Origin: Flavobacteriales bacterium
GTDB taxonomy: Bacteria > Bacteroidota > Bacteroidia > Flavobacteriales_F > PHOS-HE28
Assembly (NCBI GenBank): GCA_016699575.1
Contig: CP064979.1
Location: forward strand, 2,728,001 to 2,792,000
Length of the DNA stretch: 64,000 nt
Direction of reading: 5' to 3'
Shown: positions 34,301-42,494 of the stretch, one piece after another
How the letters are laid out: the number at the start of each line of letters is the position of its first letter
Numbering within the stretch: the first letter of the stretch is position 1
Translations under genes and position numbers: made by a program
The notes under the pieces: generated by a model
What the model was told of the DNA's origin: nothing
Seen by the model: the letters and a program-made list of their open reading frames with translations, nothing else
Database searches by the model: none

Positions 34301-37300
34301 TTGCCTGATCCCGGCACCAACGGTTCACTCACCGTGTGCGACCAGGGTGCTCCGCAACCGCTCTTCGCCGCGCTCGGTGGAAGTCCGGACGCTGGAGGAA
34401 CGTGGACCGATCCCAACGGCAACGCACACAGTGGCAGCATCGACCCGAGCATTGATCCAGCAGGCAACTACACCTACACGGTGAACGGAACAGCGCCATG
34501 CGGCAGTGCAAGTGCGATCGTTTCTGTAACGATCACCGGCTCTCCCACCGCTGGAACAGACGGAGCTTGGACCTTGTGCGAGGACATGGCGCCAACGTCG
34601 CTCTTCGCGGCGCTCGGTGGCGGCCCTGATGCCGGGGGAACATGGACCGATCCCAATGGCAATGTGCATGGTCCAACGGTCGACCCGACCGTTGACCCCA
34701 GCGGTGTGTACACGTACACTATCGCGGCGGTGCCGCCCTGCTTGGGTGACGTCAGTACCGTCACGGTGTCCATTAACGCATTGCCTGATCCCGGCACCAA
34801 CGGTTCACTCACCGTGTGTGACCAAGGCGCGCCACAATCGCTCTTTGCCGCGCTCGGTGGAAGTCCGGACGCTGGAGGAACGTGGACCGATCCCAACGGC
34901 AACGCACACAGTGGCAGCATCGATCCGAGCGTTGATCCCGCGGGCAACTACACATACACCGTGAATGGCACAGCGCCGTGCGGCAGTGCAAGTGCGATCG
35001 TTGCTGTATCGATCACCGGCTCTCCCACCGCTGGAACAGACGGAGCTTGGACCTTGTGCGAAGACATGGCGCCGACATCGCTCTTCGCGGCCTTGGGTGG
35101 TGGCCCTGATGCTGGCGGCACATGGACCGATCCGAACGGCAATGCACACAGCGGCACTATTGATCCCGCAACGGATCCTGCAGGGATCTACACGTACACT
35201 ATTGCGGCTGTTCCACCTTGCCTTGGAGATGTGAGCACAGTTACGGTCACCATCAACGCGCTGCCCGATCCCGGCACCAACGGCGCGCTCACCGTGTGCG
35301 ATCAAGGAGCGCCGCAGTCGCTCTTCGCCGCGCTTGGTGGAAGTGCGGACGTCGGTGGCACATGGACTGATCCCAACGGCAATGCACACAGCGGCAGCAT
35401 CGACCCGAGCATTGATCCGGCGGGCAACTACACCTACACCGTGAATGGCACAGCGCCGTGCGGTAGTGCTAGTACGGTCGTTGCAGTAACGATCACCGGC
35501 TCTCCCGATGCGGGAACAGATGGCGCATGGACCTTGTGCGAAGACATGGCGCCGACGTCGCTCTTCGCGGCGCTCGGTGGCGGCCCTGATGCTGGCGGCA
35601 CATGGACCGATCCGAACGGCAACGCACACAGCGGCACGGTCGACCCCGCCAATGATCCCGCTGGTGTCTACACGTACACGATCGCAGCCGTTCCACCGTG
35701 CTTGGGTGATGTCAGCACAGTGACAGTGACGATCAATGCGCTTCCTGATCCCGGCACCAACGGCGCGCTCACCGTGTGCGATCAAGGTGCTCCGCAAACG
35801 CTCTTCGCGGCGCTTGGTGGAAGTCCGGACGCAGGCGGAACATGGACGGATCCCAACGGCAACGCACACAGCGGCAGCATCGACCCGAGCATTGATCCAG
35901 CGGGCAACTACACCTACACCGTGAATGGCACAGCGCCATGCGGCAATGCCTCCTCTGTTGTTGCAGTCACCATTTCCGGTTCACCGAACGCGGGCACCAA
36001 TGGTGCGTGGACGCTCTGTGAGTCCTTCGCTCCAACGTCGCTCTTCGCAGCACTCGGCGGCGGCCCTGATGCCGGGGGAACATGGACCGATCCCAACGGC
36101 AATGCGCACGGTCCAACGGTCGACCCGACCGTTGACCCCAGCGGTGTGTACACCTACACCATCGCTGGTGTACCCCCCTGCCCAGGTGATGTGAGCACGG
36201 TGACCGTTACCATCAATCCATCGCCGGATGCGGGTCTGGATGGAGCGTTGACGGTGTGCGATCAGGGAGCATCACAATCGCTCTTCCCCGCGCTCGGTGG
36301 AAGTCCGGATGCCGGTGGCACATGGACCGATCCCAACGGCAACGCACACAGTGGCAGCATCGATCCGAGCGTTGATCCGGCGGGCAACTACACCTACACC
36401 GTGAATGGCACAGCGCCGTGCGGTAGTGCAAGTTCGGTCGTTGCAGTAACGATCACCGGATCGCCCACTGCTGGAACAGATGGCGCATGGACCTTGTGCG
36501 AAGACATGGCACCAACGTCGCTCTTCGCAGCGCTCGGCGGCGGCCCTGATGCCGGGGGAACATGGACCGATCCCAACGGCAATGCGCACGGTCCAACGGT
36601 CGACCCGACCGTTGACCCCAGCGGTGTTTACACCTACACCATCGCTGGTGTACCCCCCTGCCCAGGTGATGTGAGTACAGTGACCGTCACCATCAACCCA
36701 TCGCCGGATGCGGGTCTGGATGGAGCGTTGACGGTGTGCGATCAGGGAGCATCACAATTGCTCTTCCCCGCGCTCGGTGGAAGTCCGGATGCCGGTGGCA
36801 CATGGACCGACCCGAACGGCAACGCACACAGCGGCAGCATCGACCCGAGCATTGATCCGGCAGGCAACTACACCTACACGGTGAACGGCATCGTGCCATG
36901 CGGCAGTGCTAGTGCGATCGTGGCCGTAACGATCACGGGATCGCCGAACGCGGGCATCATGGGTGTGCTCACCGTTTGTGAGAACGCTGCGATCACCGAT
37001 CTTTTCTTGTCGCTAGGTGGCACTCCTGATGCGGGTGGTGCATGGACCGATCCCAATGGGAACATGCACAGCGGGCAGTTCGATCCGGCAAATGATCCGC
37101 AGGGCGGTTACATCTACACCATTTCCGCTGTTCCACCCTGTCTCGGCGCATCCGCTGGTGTGAATGTCTCTGTTGAGGCGCTTCCGGACGCAGGGACCGA
37201 CGCAAGCAACACGTTCTGCGAGAGTTGGGGCGCTGTCAACTTGTTCAACGAACTGGGCGGCGCGCCCACCGGCGGCGGTACTTGGGCCGACCCCAATGGC

Positions 37301-39643
37301 GACCCGTTCGTTGGCCTTTTCAACACCGGATCATCGTTGGTGGGTGCCTATACCTACACGGTCGTGGGCGTTGTTTGCCCAGGCGATCAATCGACCGTGA
37401 CGATCAACGTGGTGCCCGATCCCGACGCCGGAGTGAACAACATGATCACGGTGTGCGCCACCGCTCCCGGGTTCACGATGCTCGATTCGTTGCTGGGCAC
37501 CCCCGACAATACGGGCACATGGTTCGATGCGAACAGCGTAGCGGTGGCGCCGATGTTCGATCCTGCCTTCGACCCAGCAGGTGTTTATACCTACGTAGTT
37601 CCGGCACCTGCGACCTGTCCTGGTGCACCACCAACATCAACGCTCACCGTCGCTGTGGATCCCGTACCCGATGCCGGCCTCGATGCAGCCATCACCGTGT
37701 GCACCGGCGATGCGCCTTTCGCCCTCCTTGCACAGTTGGGCGGAAGCCCCGATGCCGGTGGAACGTGGACCGATCCCAACGGCGTTGCGTTCGGTCCAGT
37801 TTTCGACCCTGGAACGGATGCGCCAGGCAATTACACGTACACGGTCGGTGGCGGTGCATGTCCCCCGGACCAGAGCGTGGTCGCTATCACCGTGAACCCC
37901 GGTCCGGATGCGGGCCTCGACAACGCCATCGCCCTTTGCAGCAACGGCGCGCCCATCCAACTTACCGGCGCGCTGCTCGGAACGCCGGACCTCAACGGTT
38001 CATGGACCGATCCCAACGGTGTTGCGTTCGGTGGAACGTTCGACCCCAGTGCTTCGCAACCGGGCGTGTACGCCTACACCGTGCCCGGCAACGCGGGCTG
38101 CCCCGATGATGTCGCTGAACTGACCATGGCCGTGAGCCCGGAAGCCGATGCGGGCACCAACGGTGTTGCGCAATTGTGCAGCAACGACGCGCCGGTGGAC
38201 CTCTTCACCTTGCTAGTTGGTACACCGGATGCAGGTGGGGCATGGGTTGATCCCAACGGCATTGCCACCACCGCGGTCATGGACCCGAGCAATGCACTGA
38301 GCGGAGCCTACACGTACACGGTGACAGGCCTTCCGCCGTGCGCCAACGCCACCGCGAGCGTCTCTGTTACCATCACACCTGCGCCCGATGCGGGTGCTGA
38401 TGCGATTGCGACCTACTGCAACACCTCGCCGCCAGTTCAGCTCTTCGGGTTGCTGGGTGGTGCACCGCAAACAGGGGGCGCCTGGACCGATCCGAACGGG
38501 AACCCGAGCGGTGGTGCTTTCGATCCAGCGAATGATACGCCCGGCGCCTATACCTATCGTGTGGTCGGACAGGGCAATTGTGTCGATGACGCATCAGTGG
38601 TGACGGTGAACGTGAGCATCGCCGCCGATGCTGGAAGCGACGGCAGCATCACCGTGTGCAGCAACGATGCCGCCTTCACGCTCTTCCCGCTGCTCGGTGG
38701 AAGTCCGGATGCAGGCGGCACTTGGACGGACCCGAACGGGACAGCGATGAACGGTACCGTGGATCCCTTCACTGCTGTCGGTGGCGACTACACCTATACC
38801 GTGAATTCACCAGTGCCGTGTGCGGCGCAGAGCGCGGTGGTGACCGTCACCATCATCCCCAACAACGCACCTGGGATCACCATCGACATCGGGAATGGAT
38901 GCGCGCCTGTGCTGGCCAGCATCACCAGCAGCTATACCGGGCCGGGCACGTGCGTGTGGGACCTCGGCAACGGCACCAGCGTCAACGAATGCGAGCCTGA
39001 TTCCATCGAATACCTAGCGGGCACCTACGACCTTTCCGTGACGATCGATCCCGGGAACGGGTGCAACGGCACCTTCACGTACACGGATGCAGTGGTGGTG
39101 GTTGATCCGCCCACCGCATCCTTCTACGCACTGCCCGATACGCAGGTGAGCATTGCCAACACCGAGGTCTTCTTCGCCAATACCAGCTCCGGCGCCAACG
39201 CATGGCTGTGGCAGTTCGACAGTCTGGACGAAAGCACCACGGAGAACCCACTGTACGTGTTCCCCAACGAAGAGCCCGGCGAGTACGAGGTCTGTCTGGT
39301 CGCATACGCATCAGCAACATGCGCCGACACAGCCTGCCATACCATCATCGTTGTGGGCAGCGGCGTGTGGGTGCCGAACAGCTTCACACCCGATGGTGAC
39401 GGCCACAACGACTTCTTTTTCCCGGTCCTGGGAAACCCATCACCGGAAGAATACCGCTTCGCGATCTTTGATCGTTGGGGCCAGCCGCTCTTCGACACCA
39501 CCGACCCTGCGCAAGGCTGGGACGGCAGTTTCGTTGATGGCCAGCAGACACCGCTCGGTGTCTACATCTGGAAACTCTGGATGCGCGAACCCTTCACCAG
39601 TGATAGGGTGGAGCGCACTGGGCATGTGACGTTGGTGAGGTGA
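28334..39643 (+). CDS. Giant repeat surface protein, type B T9SS C-terminus
   Basis: A 3,769-residue exported protein. A signal peptide (ends near GLRA) is followed by a globular region of about 370 residues (HFAGGNITYECLGGTSYEVT ... DGDSITYALIS ... LTFTPPNIGNYVVAV) seen at the head of many Bacteroidota surface proteins. Then come 39 tandem units of about 80 residues (residues 395-3511), each with AGTNG, a first Cys, LGGxPxAGGTWT, YTYTV and a second Cys. A PKD-like domain follows (from about residue 3590), and the gliding-motility-type C-terminal domain begins at VWVPNSFTPDGDGHNDFF (residue 3677). It is probably a SprB-like adhesin or fibre on the cell surface. The two Cys per unit could form a disulfide. 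Confidence 0.93.
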   Translation: MAFPSMPAFRSVLLAALLGCASGLRAGHFAGGNITYECLGGTSYEVTLDLFLDCSGAAMIPQDLNFQSDCGVSFSLNSLPAPVPTEVSQLCAAEIPNSTCNGGALPGIEHYQFTVVVNLAACNDWTISWDLCCRAGTNNLMGVPGMYVSANLDNATAPCNNSPVFTDYSIPYVCVGQPASYNYGITEPDGDSITYALISALQNVGVPVPYQGGFTGAVPIPGVALDTQTGQLTFTPPNIGNYVVAVLVNEYDANGVLIGQVMRDQMFIAIACTGSTPTTTGISGVTGPAGTYLVTSSNSIEICDGANVCVDVEFTDVDPATTIQVVSQAATLLPGSTFTITGTNPAVATICWTANINNSPVNVLIQADDGACPIENTVSTSINFVVTQPQAGAFDPGTNGSITVCENVAPFPLFGELGGTPDAGGTWTAPGGAAHSGTYDPSVDVPGVYTYTVGNACGGASATVTVTENPLPNAGTNGNLQVCDNAGPVALFSGLGGAPLVGGTWTAPGGAAHGPNYDPASDVPGVYTYTVNGVAPCVTASATVAVTEVAPPNAGTNGFWTLCGQTGTVNMFLALGGAPQAGGTWTAPGGVAHGAIYDPVVDNPGVYTYTVPGTAPCAASSATVTVTENPAANAGSNGAITICSTSAPFVLFAQLGGTPDAGGTWTGPGGAAHGPNYNPAVDGSGVYTYTVAGIAPCLNSVATVTVTENAAPNAGTNNAITVCSNGAPVSLLGSLLGGPSAGGTWTDPGGVAHGALYDPLVDAPGVYTYTILGNAPCANASATITVTETTAPNAGTNGVLTVCANSAATGLFASLGGAPQAGGTWTAPGGAGHSGTYDPAVDAPGAFTYTVAGAPPCANATATVTVTENAPPNAGTNGALTVCANSAATGLFASLGGAPQAGGTWTAPGGAAHSGTYDPAVDAPGAYTYTVAGPAPCANATATVTVTENAPPNAGTNGALTVCVNSAATGLFASLGGSPQAGGTWTAPGGAAHSGTYDPAVDAPGAFTYTVAGAPPCANATATVTVTENAPPNAGTNGALTVCANSAATGLFASLGGAPQAGGTWTAPGGAAHSGTYDPAVDAPGAYTYTVAGPAPCANATATVTVTENAPPNAGTNGALTVCVNSAATGLFASLGGSPQAGGTWTAPGGAAHSGTYDPAVDAPGAYTYTVAGPAPCANATATVTVTENAPPNAGTNGALTVCANSAATGLFASLGGSPQAGGTWTAPGGAAHSGTYDPAVDAPGAYTYTVAGTAPCANATATVTVTENAPPNAGTNGVLTLCANSAASALFASLGGAPQAGGTWTAPGGAAHSGTYDPAVDGAGAYTYTVAGTPPCANATATVTVTENAPPNAGTNGVLTVCVNGVATGLLTSLGGAPQAGGTWTAPGGAAHSGTYDPAVDGPGVYTYTVVGAVPCADAVATVLVTENAAPDAGIDGALVVCSNGPMVGLIASLGGAPQGGGVWTAPGGLAHSGNYDPTVDGPGVYTYSVWGTAPCAVATASVTVTENVPPSAGTNGGLSICSNGAPTGLFFWLAGAPQAGGTWTAPGGAAHSGTYDPAVDMQGAYTYTVLGSAPCADASATVTVTENAAPDAGADAVLTICSSDGPLALFTLLGGAPQPGGSWTGPGGTAHSGTYDPAVDATGAYMYTVVGLPPCANATATVTVTEVAAVDAGANGALSVCASTPAVALISSLGGAPGAGGSWTAPGGAAHSGVFDPAVDVAGNYTYTLLGTAPCPDAAAVVAVTIAPAPDAGGSAGSLACSDGPAMDLFLGLTGAPDAGGTWTAPGGLAHSGLYDPLVDAPGVYTYTVPGTPPCANASAGVTMMEVAPANAGIDAAFAACATGGATNLFPLLGGAQPGGTWTAPGGGAHNGFFDPAVDLAGAYAYTVLGNAPCPDDVAVITVVITATPDAGTNGTLTLCEDMAPTSLFAALGGGPDAGGTWTDPNGNVHGPTVDPTVDPSGVYTYTIAAVPPCLGDVSTVTVSINALPDPGTNGSLTVCDQGAPQPLFAALGGSPDAGGTWTDPNGNAHSGSIDPSIDPAGNYTYTVNGTAPCGSASAIVSVTITGSPTAGTDGAWTLCEDMAPTSLFAALGGGPDAGGTWTDPNGNVHGPTVDPTVDPSGVYTYTIAAVPPCLGDVSTVTVSINALPDPGTNGSLTVCDQGAPQSLFAALGGSPDAGGTWTDPNGNAHSGSIDPSVDPAGNYTYTVNGTAPCGSASAIVAVSITGSPTAGTDGAWTLCEDMAPTSLFAALGGGPDAGGTWTDPNGNAHSGTIDPATDPAGIYTYTIAAVPPCLGDVSTVTVTINALPDPGTNGALTVCDQGAPQSLFAALGGSADVGGTWTDPNGNAHSGSIDPSIDPAGNYTYTVNGTAPCGSASTVVAVTITGSPDAGTDGAWTLCEDMAPTSLFAALGGGPDAGGTWTDPNGNAHSGTVDPANDPAGVYTYTIAAVPPCLGDVSTVTVTINALPDPGTNGALTVCDQGAPQTLFAALGGSPDAGGTWTDPNGNAHSGSIDPSIDPAGNYTYTVNGTAPCGNASSVVAVTISGSPNAGTNGAWTLCESFAPTSLFAALGGGPDAGGTWTDPNGNAHGPTVDPTVDPSGVYTYTIAGVPPCPGDVSTVTVTINPSPDAGLDGALTVCDQGASQSLFPALGGSPDAGGTWTDPNGNAHSGSIDPSVDPAGNYTYTVNGTAPCGSASSVVAVTITGSPTAGTDGAWTLCEDMAPTSLFAALGGGPDAGGTWTDPNGNAHGPTVDPTVDPSGVYTYTIAGVPPCPGDVSTVTVTINPSPDAGLDGALTVCDQGASQLLFPALGGSPDAGGTWTDPNGNAHSGSIDPSIDPAGNYTYTVNGIVPCGSASAIVAVTITGSPNAGIMGVLTVCENAAITDLFLSLGGTPDAGGAWTDPNGNMHSGQFDPANDPQGGYIYTISAVPPCLGASAGVNVSVEALPDAGTDASNTFCESWGAVNLFNELGGAPTGGGTWADPNGDPFVGLFNTGSSLVGAYTYTVVGVVCPGDQSTVTINVVPDPDAGVNNMITVCATAPGFTMLDSLLGTPDNTGTWFDANSVAVAPMFDPAFDPAGVYTYVVPAPATCPGAPPTSTLTVAVDPVPDAGLDAAITVCTGDAPFALLAQLGGSPDAGGTWTDPNGVAFGPVFDPGTDAPGNYTYTVGGGACPPDQSVVAITVNPGPDAGLDNAIALCSNGAPIQLTGALLGTPDLNGSWTDPNGVAFGGTFDPSASQPGVYAYTVPGNAGCPDDVAELTMAVSPEADAGTNGVAQLCSNDAPVDLFTLLVGTPDAGGAWVDPNGIATTAVMDPSNALSGAYTYTVTGLPPCANATASVSVTITPAPDAGADAIATYCNTSPPVQLFGLLGGAPQTGGAWTDPNGNPSGGAFDPANDTPGAYTYRVVGQGNCVDDASVVTVNVSIAADAGSDGSITVCSNDAAFTLFPLLGGSPDAGGTWTDPNGTAMNGTVDPFTAVGGDYTYTVNSPVPCAAQSAVVTVTIIPNNAPGITIDIGNGCAPVLASITSSYTGPGTCVWDLGNGTSVNECEPDSIEYLAGTYDLSVTIDPGNGCNGTFTYTDAVVVVDPPTASFYALPDTQVSIANTEVFFANTSSGANAWLWQFDSLDESTTENPLYVFPNEEPGEYEVCLVAYASATCADTACHTIIVVGSGVWVPNSFTPDGDGHNDFFFPVLGNPSPEEYRFAIFDRWGQPLFDTTDPAQGWDGSFVDGQQTPLGVYIWKLWMREPFTSDRVERTGHVTLVR
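30710..31669 (+). repeat. Near-identical 480-bp duplication inside the repeat array
   Basis: Units 6-7 (30710-31189) and 8-9 (31190-31669) match closely. Units 7 and 9 (30950-31189 and 31430-31669) differ at only a couple of bases, including synonymous sites, which points to a recent duplication or gene conversion. Confidence 0.85.
34067..36946 (+). repeat. Alternating A/B dimer repeats (six 480-bp dimers)
   Basis: Units 20-31 alternate between an A type (WTLCEDMAPTSLF; LTLCEDMAPTSLF in unit 20, CESFAP in unit 28) and a B type (LTVCDQGAPQSLF). Dimers 20-21 and 22-23 share long identical stretches, as do units 28 and 30 (36061-36180 with 36541-36660), with one base differing at 36148/36628. 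Expansion therefore proceeded by dimers. Confidence 0.85.
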
Positions 39644-39653
39644 TGGGCTTCCC

Positions 39654-40574
39654 ATGGACCTGACGCGGTTCATAACAACAGTGGCTCTTGTCGGCGGGGT
39701 ACTTGTCGCGCATTCGCAACCCTGCAGTGCTGGCGACCTGAAGAAGTTGGAGCGTCGGATGGACAAGAGCGATGTGGCATGTGGCGCGCATATAGCGTAC
39801 GCCATAGCGCAGTGCTACAGGGACGTGAACGATTCGCTCTGGAAGCACTGGTTGGGCGAGGCCATTCGTCTGCGCAAGGCTTGTATGCAGTGCTTGAACA
39901 TGGCCGACCGCATTGATCAGATCAGCAGCATCGCGAAGTGGTACCTGGAATTGGGGGACGAGACGAACTCCGAACTATGGGCGGAGAAGTGGACCAAGGT
40001 GGAATGCGAAAGCAACGAGCCGCATTACCATTTGGCCAAAGTGTACCTCCATCAAAACAAGCGGAAGGAAGCCCTTGCGGGATTCCGGGTTGCCCAGAAG
40101 AAGGGCGGAAAGCAGGAAGACTTGTCCAGGCACATCGCTCACCTCGATTCGTTGTTCAACTACCCCGTTACCGTACGGCTCCTACAAGATGTTGAGTTGA
40201 CCGGGCGAGTGGTGGATCTCGACTCCACGCAGCATTCCATCCAGCGTTGCAGATCTGAGCACGGTTGGGATTTCATCTGCACCATCGATGGGCGGCCCTT
40301 CTTCGGCATGGACACTGGGAATGAGCCTCCGCGGAACGAGTTCGTATTCCTCTACCTGACCCTTGCTGGCCAGCGCATCGACCTCGACGTGTCCGGCATG
40401 TTCAACCCGTGTTGGGATGGCGTTATCGATCAGGGTATGTTCGATTGGCAATTTATCGAGAGCGGCTATCTGCTCCGTGGTTACTTCAGCGACGGTGCCG
40501 GTTCCTACATCGCGGAGTGGACCATTATCGGTGGGTCGTCCATGCGTACGCGGATCGAGCGGTTCAGTCCATAA
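39654..40574 (+). CDS. Secreted TPR-like protein of unknown function
   Basis: A 306-residue protein starting 10 bases after the giant gene. A signal peptide (MDLTRFITTVALVGGVLVAHSQ) is followed by an alpha-helical half with TPR-like helices (HYHLAKVYLHQNKRKEALAGFRVAQKKG, about residues 123-150) and a beta-rich C-terminal half. Several Cys lie in the helical part (CGAHIAYAIAQC, CMQCLN). The close spacing suggests co-transcription with the giant surface gene and perhaps a periplasmic helper role, but this is inference only. No family was recognised. Confidence 0.65.
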   Translation: MDLTRFITTVALVGGVLVAHSQPCSAGDLKKLERRMDKSDVACGAHIAYAIAQCYRDVNDSLWKHWLGEAIRLRKACMQCLNMADRIDQISSIAKWYLELGDETNSELWAEKWTKVECESNEPHYHLAKVYLHQNKRKEALAGFRVAQKKGGKQEDLSRHIAHLDSLFNYPVTVRLLQDVELTGRVVDLDSTQHSIQRCRSEHGWDFICTIDGRPFFGMDTGNEPPRNEFVFLYLTLAGQRIDLDVSGMFNPCWDGVIDQGMFDWQFIESGYLLRGYFSDGAGSYIAEWTIIGGSSMRTRIERFSP

Positions 40575-40644
40575 CACGGAACAATGGGTGTGTGAACTCA
40601 TGTGAACCGGACGCACTTACAAGCAGCGCGCCCCGGCCCCCCTC

Positions 40645-40652
40645 TATCTTCG
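40645..40652 (+). promoter_or_regulatory. Predicted -7 element TATCTTCG
   Basis: It lies 18 bases before a GTG start at 40671. An in-frame ATG at 40602 is upstream of this element, so the promoter supports the GTG. Confidence 0.45.
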
Positions 40653-40670
40653 GCCGCCTTCCCGCAGCCC

Positions 40671-41384
40671 GTGCCCGAACGCCTCGTCATCATCCCCACC
40701 TACGATGAGAAAGAGAACATCGAGGACGTGCTCACGCGCGTTTTCGGGCTGCAACCGGAGTTCCAGGTGCTGGTGGTGGACGACGGAAGTCCGGACGGTA
40801 CTGCGGACATCGTGAAAGACCTTATGGCCCGCTGGCCTGGGCGCCTGCACCTGATGGAGCGCAAGGGCAAGCTCGGGTTGGGCACCGCCTACATCGCAGG
40901 TTTCAAGTGGGCACTGGAGCGCAACTATGCGTTCATCTTCGAGATGGACGCGGATATGAGCCACAACCCCGACGACCTAATCCGACTGTACAACGCTTGC
41001 GCTCAGGAGGGCGTGGGTATGAGCGTTGGCAGTCGTTATGTGCGCGGCGGCAGCGTGCGCGACTGGGCGTGGCACCGCGTGGCCATCAGCTGGTGCGCGT
41101 CGCTGTACGTGCGTACGGTTTTGTGGCTGGGCGTCATGGACACCACCGCCGGTTTCGTTTGCTACCGGCACGGCACCTTGGCCCAGCTCGATCTCGATGC
41201 CATCAAGTTCATCGGCTACGCGTTCCAGATCGAGATGAAGTACCGCGTGAAGCGCAAGGGACTGCGTATCGTGGAGGTGCCCATCACTTTCGTGGATCGT
41301 GTTAAGGGCCGCAGCAAGATGAGCCTCAACATCTTCAACGAAGCCTTCATCGGCGTGCTGAAGATGCGTGCGACGGTGAAGTAG
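40671..41384 (+). CDS. Polyprenol-phosphate mannosyltransferase-like glycosyltransferase (DPM1 family)
   Basis: A 237-residue GT-A family 2 glycosyltransferase that moves a sugar from GDP- or UDP-sugar to a polyprenyl phosphate at the inner face of the membrane. Family motifs are VIIPTYDEKENI (start), VVDDGSPDGTADIV, EMDADMSHNPDD (catalytic DxD), SVGSRYVRGGSVRDW and EVPITFVDRVKGRSKMS. There is no C-terminal membrane domain, as in DPM1 of archaea and Bacteroidota. The start is set at the GTG, because the domain begins three codons later and the promoter lies between it and the upstream ATG. The sugar could be mannose or glucose. Confidence 0.88.
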   Translation: MPERLVIIPTYDEKENIEDVLTRVFGLQPEFQVLVVDDGSPDGTADIVKDLMARWPGRLHLMERKGKLGLGTAYIAGFKWALERNYAFIFEMDADMSHNPDDLIRLYNACAQEGVGMSVGSRYVRGGSVRDWAWHRVAISWCASLYVRTVLWLGVMDTTAGFVCYRHGTLAQLDLDAIKFIGYAFQIEMKYRVKRKGLRIVEVPITFVDRVKGRSKMSLNIFNEAFIGVLKMRATVK

Positions 41385-41427
41385 GGAGGGTGCTCGAACG
41401 AGGCCCAGGCGGTTCCCGGTCCATGGA

Positions 41428-42435
41428 TTACCGGACCAGGGCGACGCTCTGGGTCCTGGTCGAGGGTCCATTGGCCAAGACCACAGTGTAAGCGCCACCG
41501 GGCAGTGCGCTCAGGTCAAGGGTGCCTTGCGGCCGCACCAGTTCGTTCACCACTACACGGCCAGCGGCATCCATTACACTGCACACGGCAGGGCCGGATG
41601 CGAGCAGGCCAAAATGCCCCGGAGTGCTGATGGGAACAAGTGCAAGCTGCTCCGGTGCAGGCGGCACATCCGCCGAGGTCGTGCCGTTCAAACAGAACTT
41701 CATATCGCGTTGAACACGGCCCACCAAGGTGCCGTTCCTGTATTCGTTCACGTTGATCAGGATGACATAGGCGCCGATGATGAACGGGTCCTGGAACTGG
41801 AACAGTCCGGAGCTCAGGTCCACCCAGCTCGTGTCGCCGGGCGGGCTCAGTTCATGGGGCATGTCGTAGCCGAGCATCACGTTGCAGAAGTTCCCTGACG
41901 GGGTCCCCAATGTGATGGCCAAGCTGTCACCATCGGCGTCAACAGGCGTGGTCTCATGGATCAGTGTGTTGCCGTTGAAGTACACATAGGTCTGCGGTGA
42001 GGTGAGCCGCACGGAACTATTGTAAGTGAAGGGGCTGCTGGCGTTGATGATGCCACGGACGCAGATGCTCTGGTTGGTGGGGAAGGGGATGTTGATCACG
42101 TCGGCGCTCCGCACGGAAAGCTCAATGCCGATGGGGTATTGCCCTGCAGCGGCATAGGTGTGCTGCCCGGTATAGATCAAGCGGTAAGAACAACAGAACG
42201 ACGGTAGCGTGTCGATCTGTGCAAGCGTCATCGGCGCAGTGTTGCCATCGCCCATTTCCAGGTTGTAGGTCGAGGGATTGATCGTACTACTGGCGTAGAT
42301 GTGCAGCTCGAGGTTGTACATCAAGGCAGTCATATGGTCATGGTAGATCTCGGCGCCGCACAAATGGGAGGCTGATGCGGACGCACTGAAAAGGGACGAT
42401 GTGGCCAGCGCGGCAACGACAGGAAGAGTGCGCAT
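41428..42435 (-). CDS. T9SS-exported protein related to the giant protein's N-terminal domain
   Basis: A 335-residue exported protein: signal peptide MRTLPVVAALATSSLFSASASA, then a domain of about 230 residues (HLCGAEIYHDHMT ... VNPYTYN-like segments, DADGDSLAITL, VILINVNEYRNGTLVGRVQRDMKF). The last part closely parallels the giant protein's LINEYDANG...GQVMRDQMF region, so the two share a domain. The C-terminus (SVMDAAGRVVVNE ... LPGGAYTVVLANG) is a type A T9SS sorting domain. It is convergent with the glycosyltransferase gene. Function unknown; a surface protein is likely. Confidence 0.8.
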   Translation of the reverse strand: MRTLPVVAALATSSLFSASASASHLCGAEIYHDHMTALMYNLELHIYASSTINPSTYNLEMGDGNTAPMTLAQIDTLPSFCCSYRLIYTGQHTYAAAGQYPIGIELSVRSADVINIPFPTNQSICVRGIINASSPFTYNSSVRLTSPQTYVYFNGNTLIHETTPVDADGDSLAITLGTPSGNFCNVMLGYDMPHELSPPGDTSWVDLSSGLFQFQDPFIIGAYVILINVNEYRNGTLVGRVQRDMKFCLNGTTSADVPPAPEQLALVPISTPGHFGLLASGPAVCSVMDAAGRVVVNELVRPQGTLDLSALPGGAYTVVLANGPSTRTQSVALVR

Positions 42436-42494
42436 GGAGGGTTGGTGTTGGGGCCCACGGTTGACGTTCCTGCGCATCCAAGCGTTGCACAGGC

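Larger units (their letters stand above)
29516..38866 (+). repeat. 39 tandem coding repeats, about 240 bp each
   Basis: Units begin at 29516, 29750 and 29990, then every 240 bases with a few 234-246-base exceptions, up to 38627. Units 1-19 carry mainly TWTAPGGAAHSG; units 20-39 carry mainly TWTDPNGNAHSG. Two blocks show higher-order 480-base periodicity (30710-32150 and 34067-36946), where every second unit is nearly identical. Confidence 0.95.

Noticed and set aside
29516..38866. Possible CRISPR array because of regular repeats
   Set aside because: The period is about 240 bases, the whole stretch is one open frame, and the units are protein domains without unique spacers.
40602..40670. ATG start for the DPM1-like gene
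   Set aside because: The added 23 residues are unlike the family and the ATG lies upstream of the predicted -7 element; GTG at 40671 fits better.
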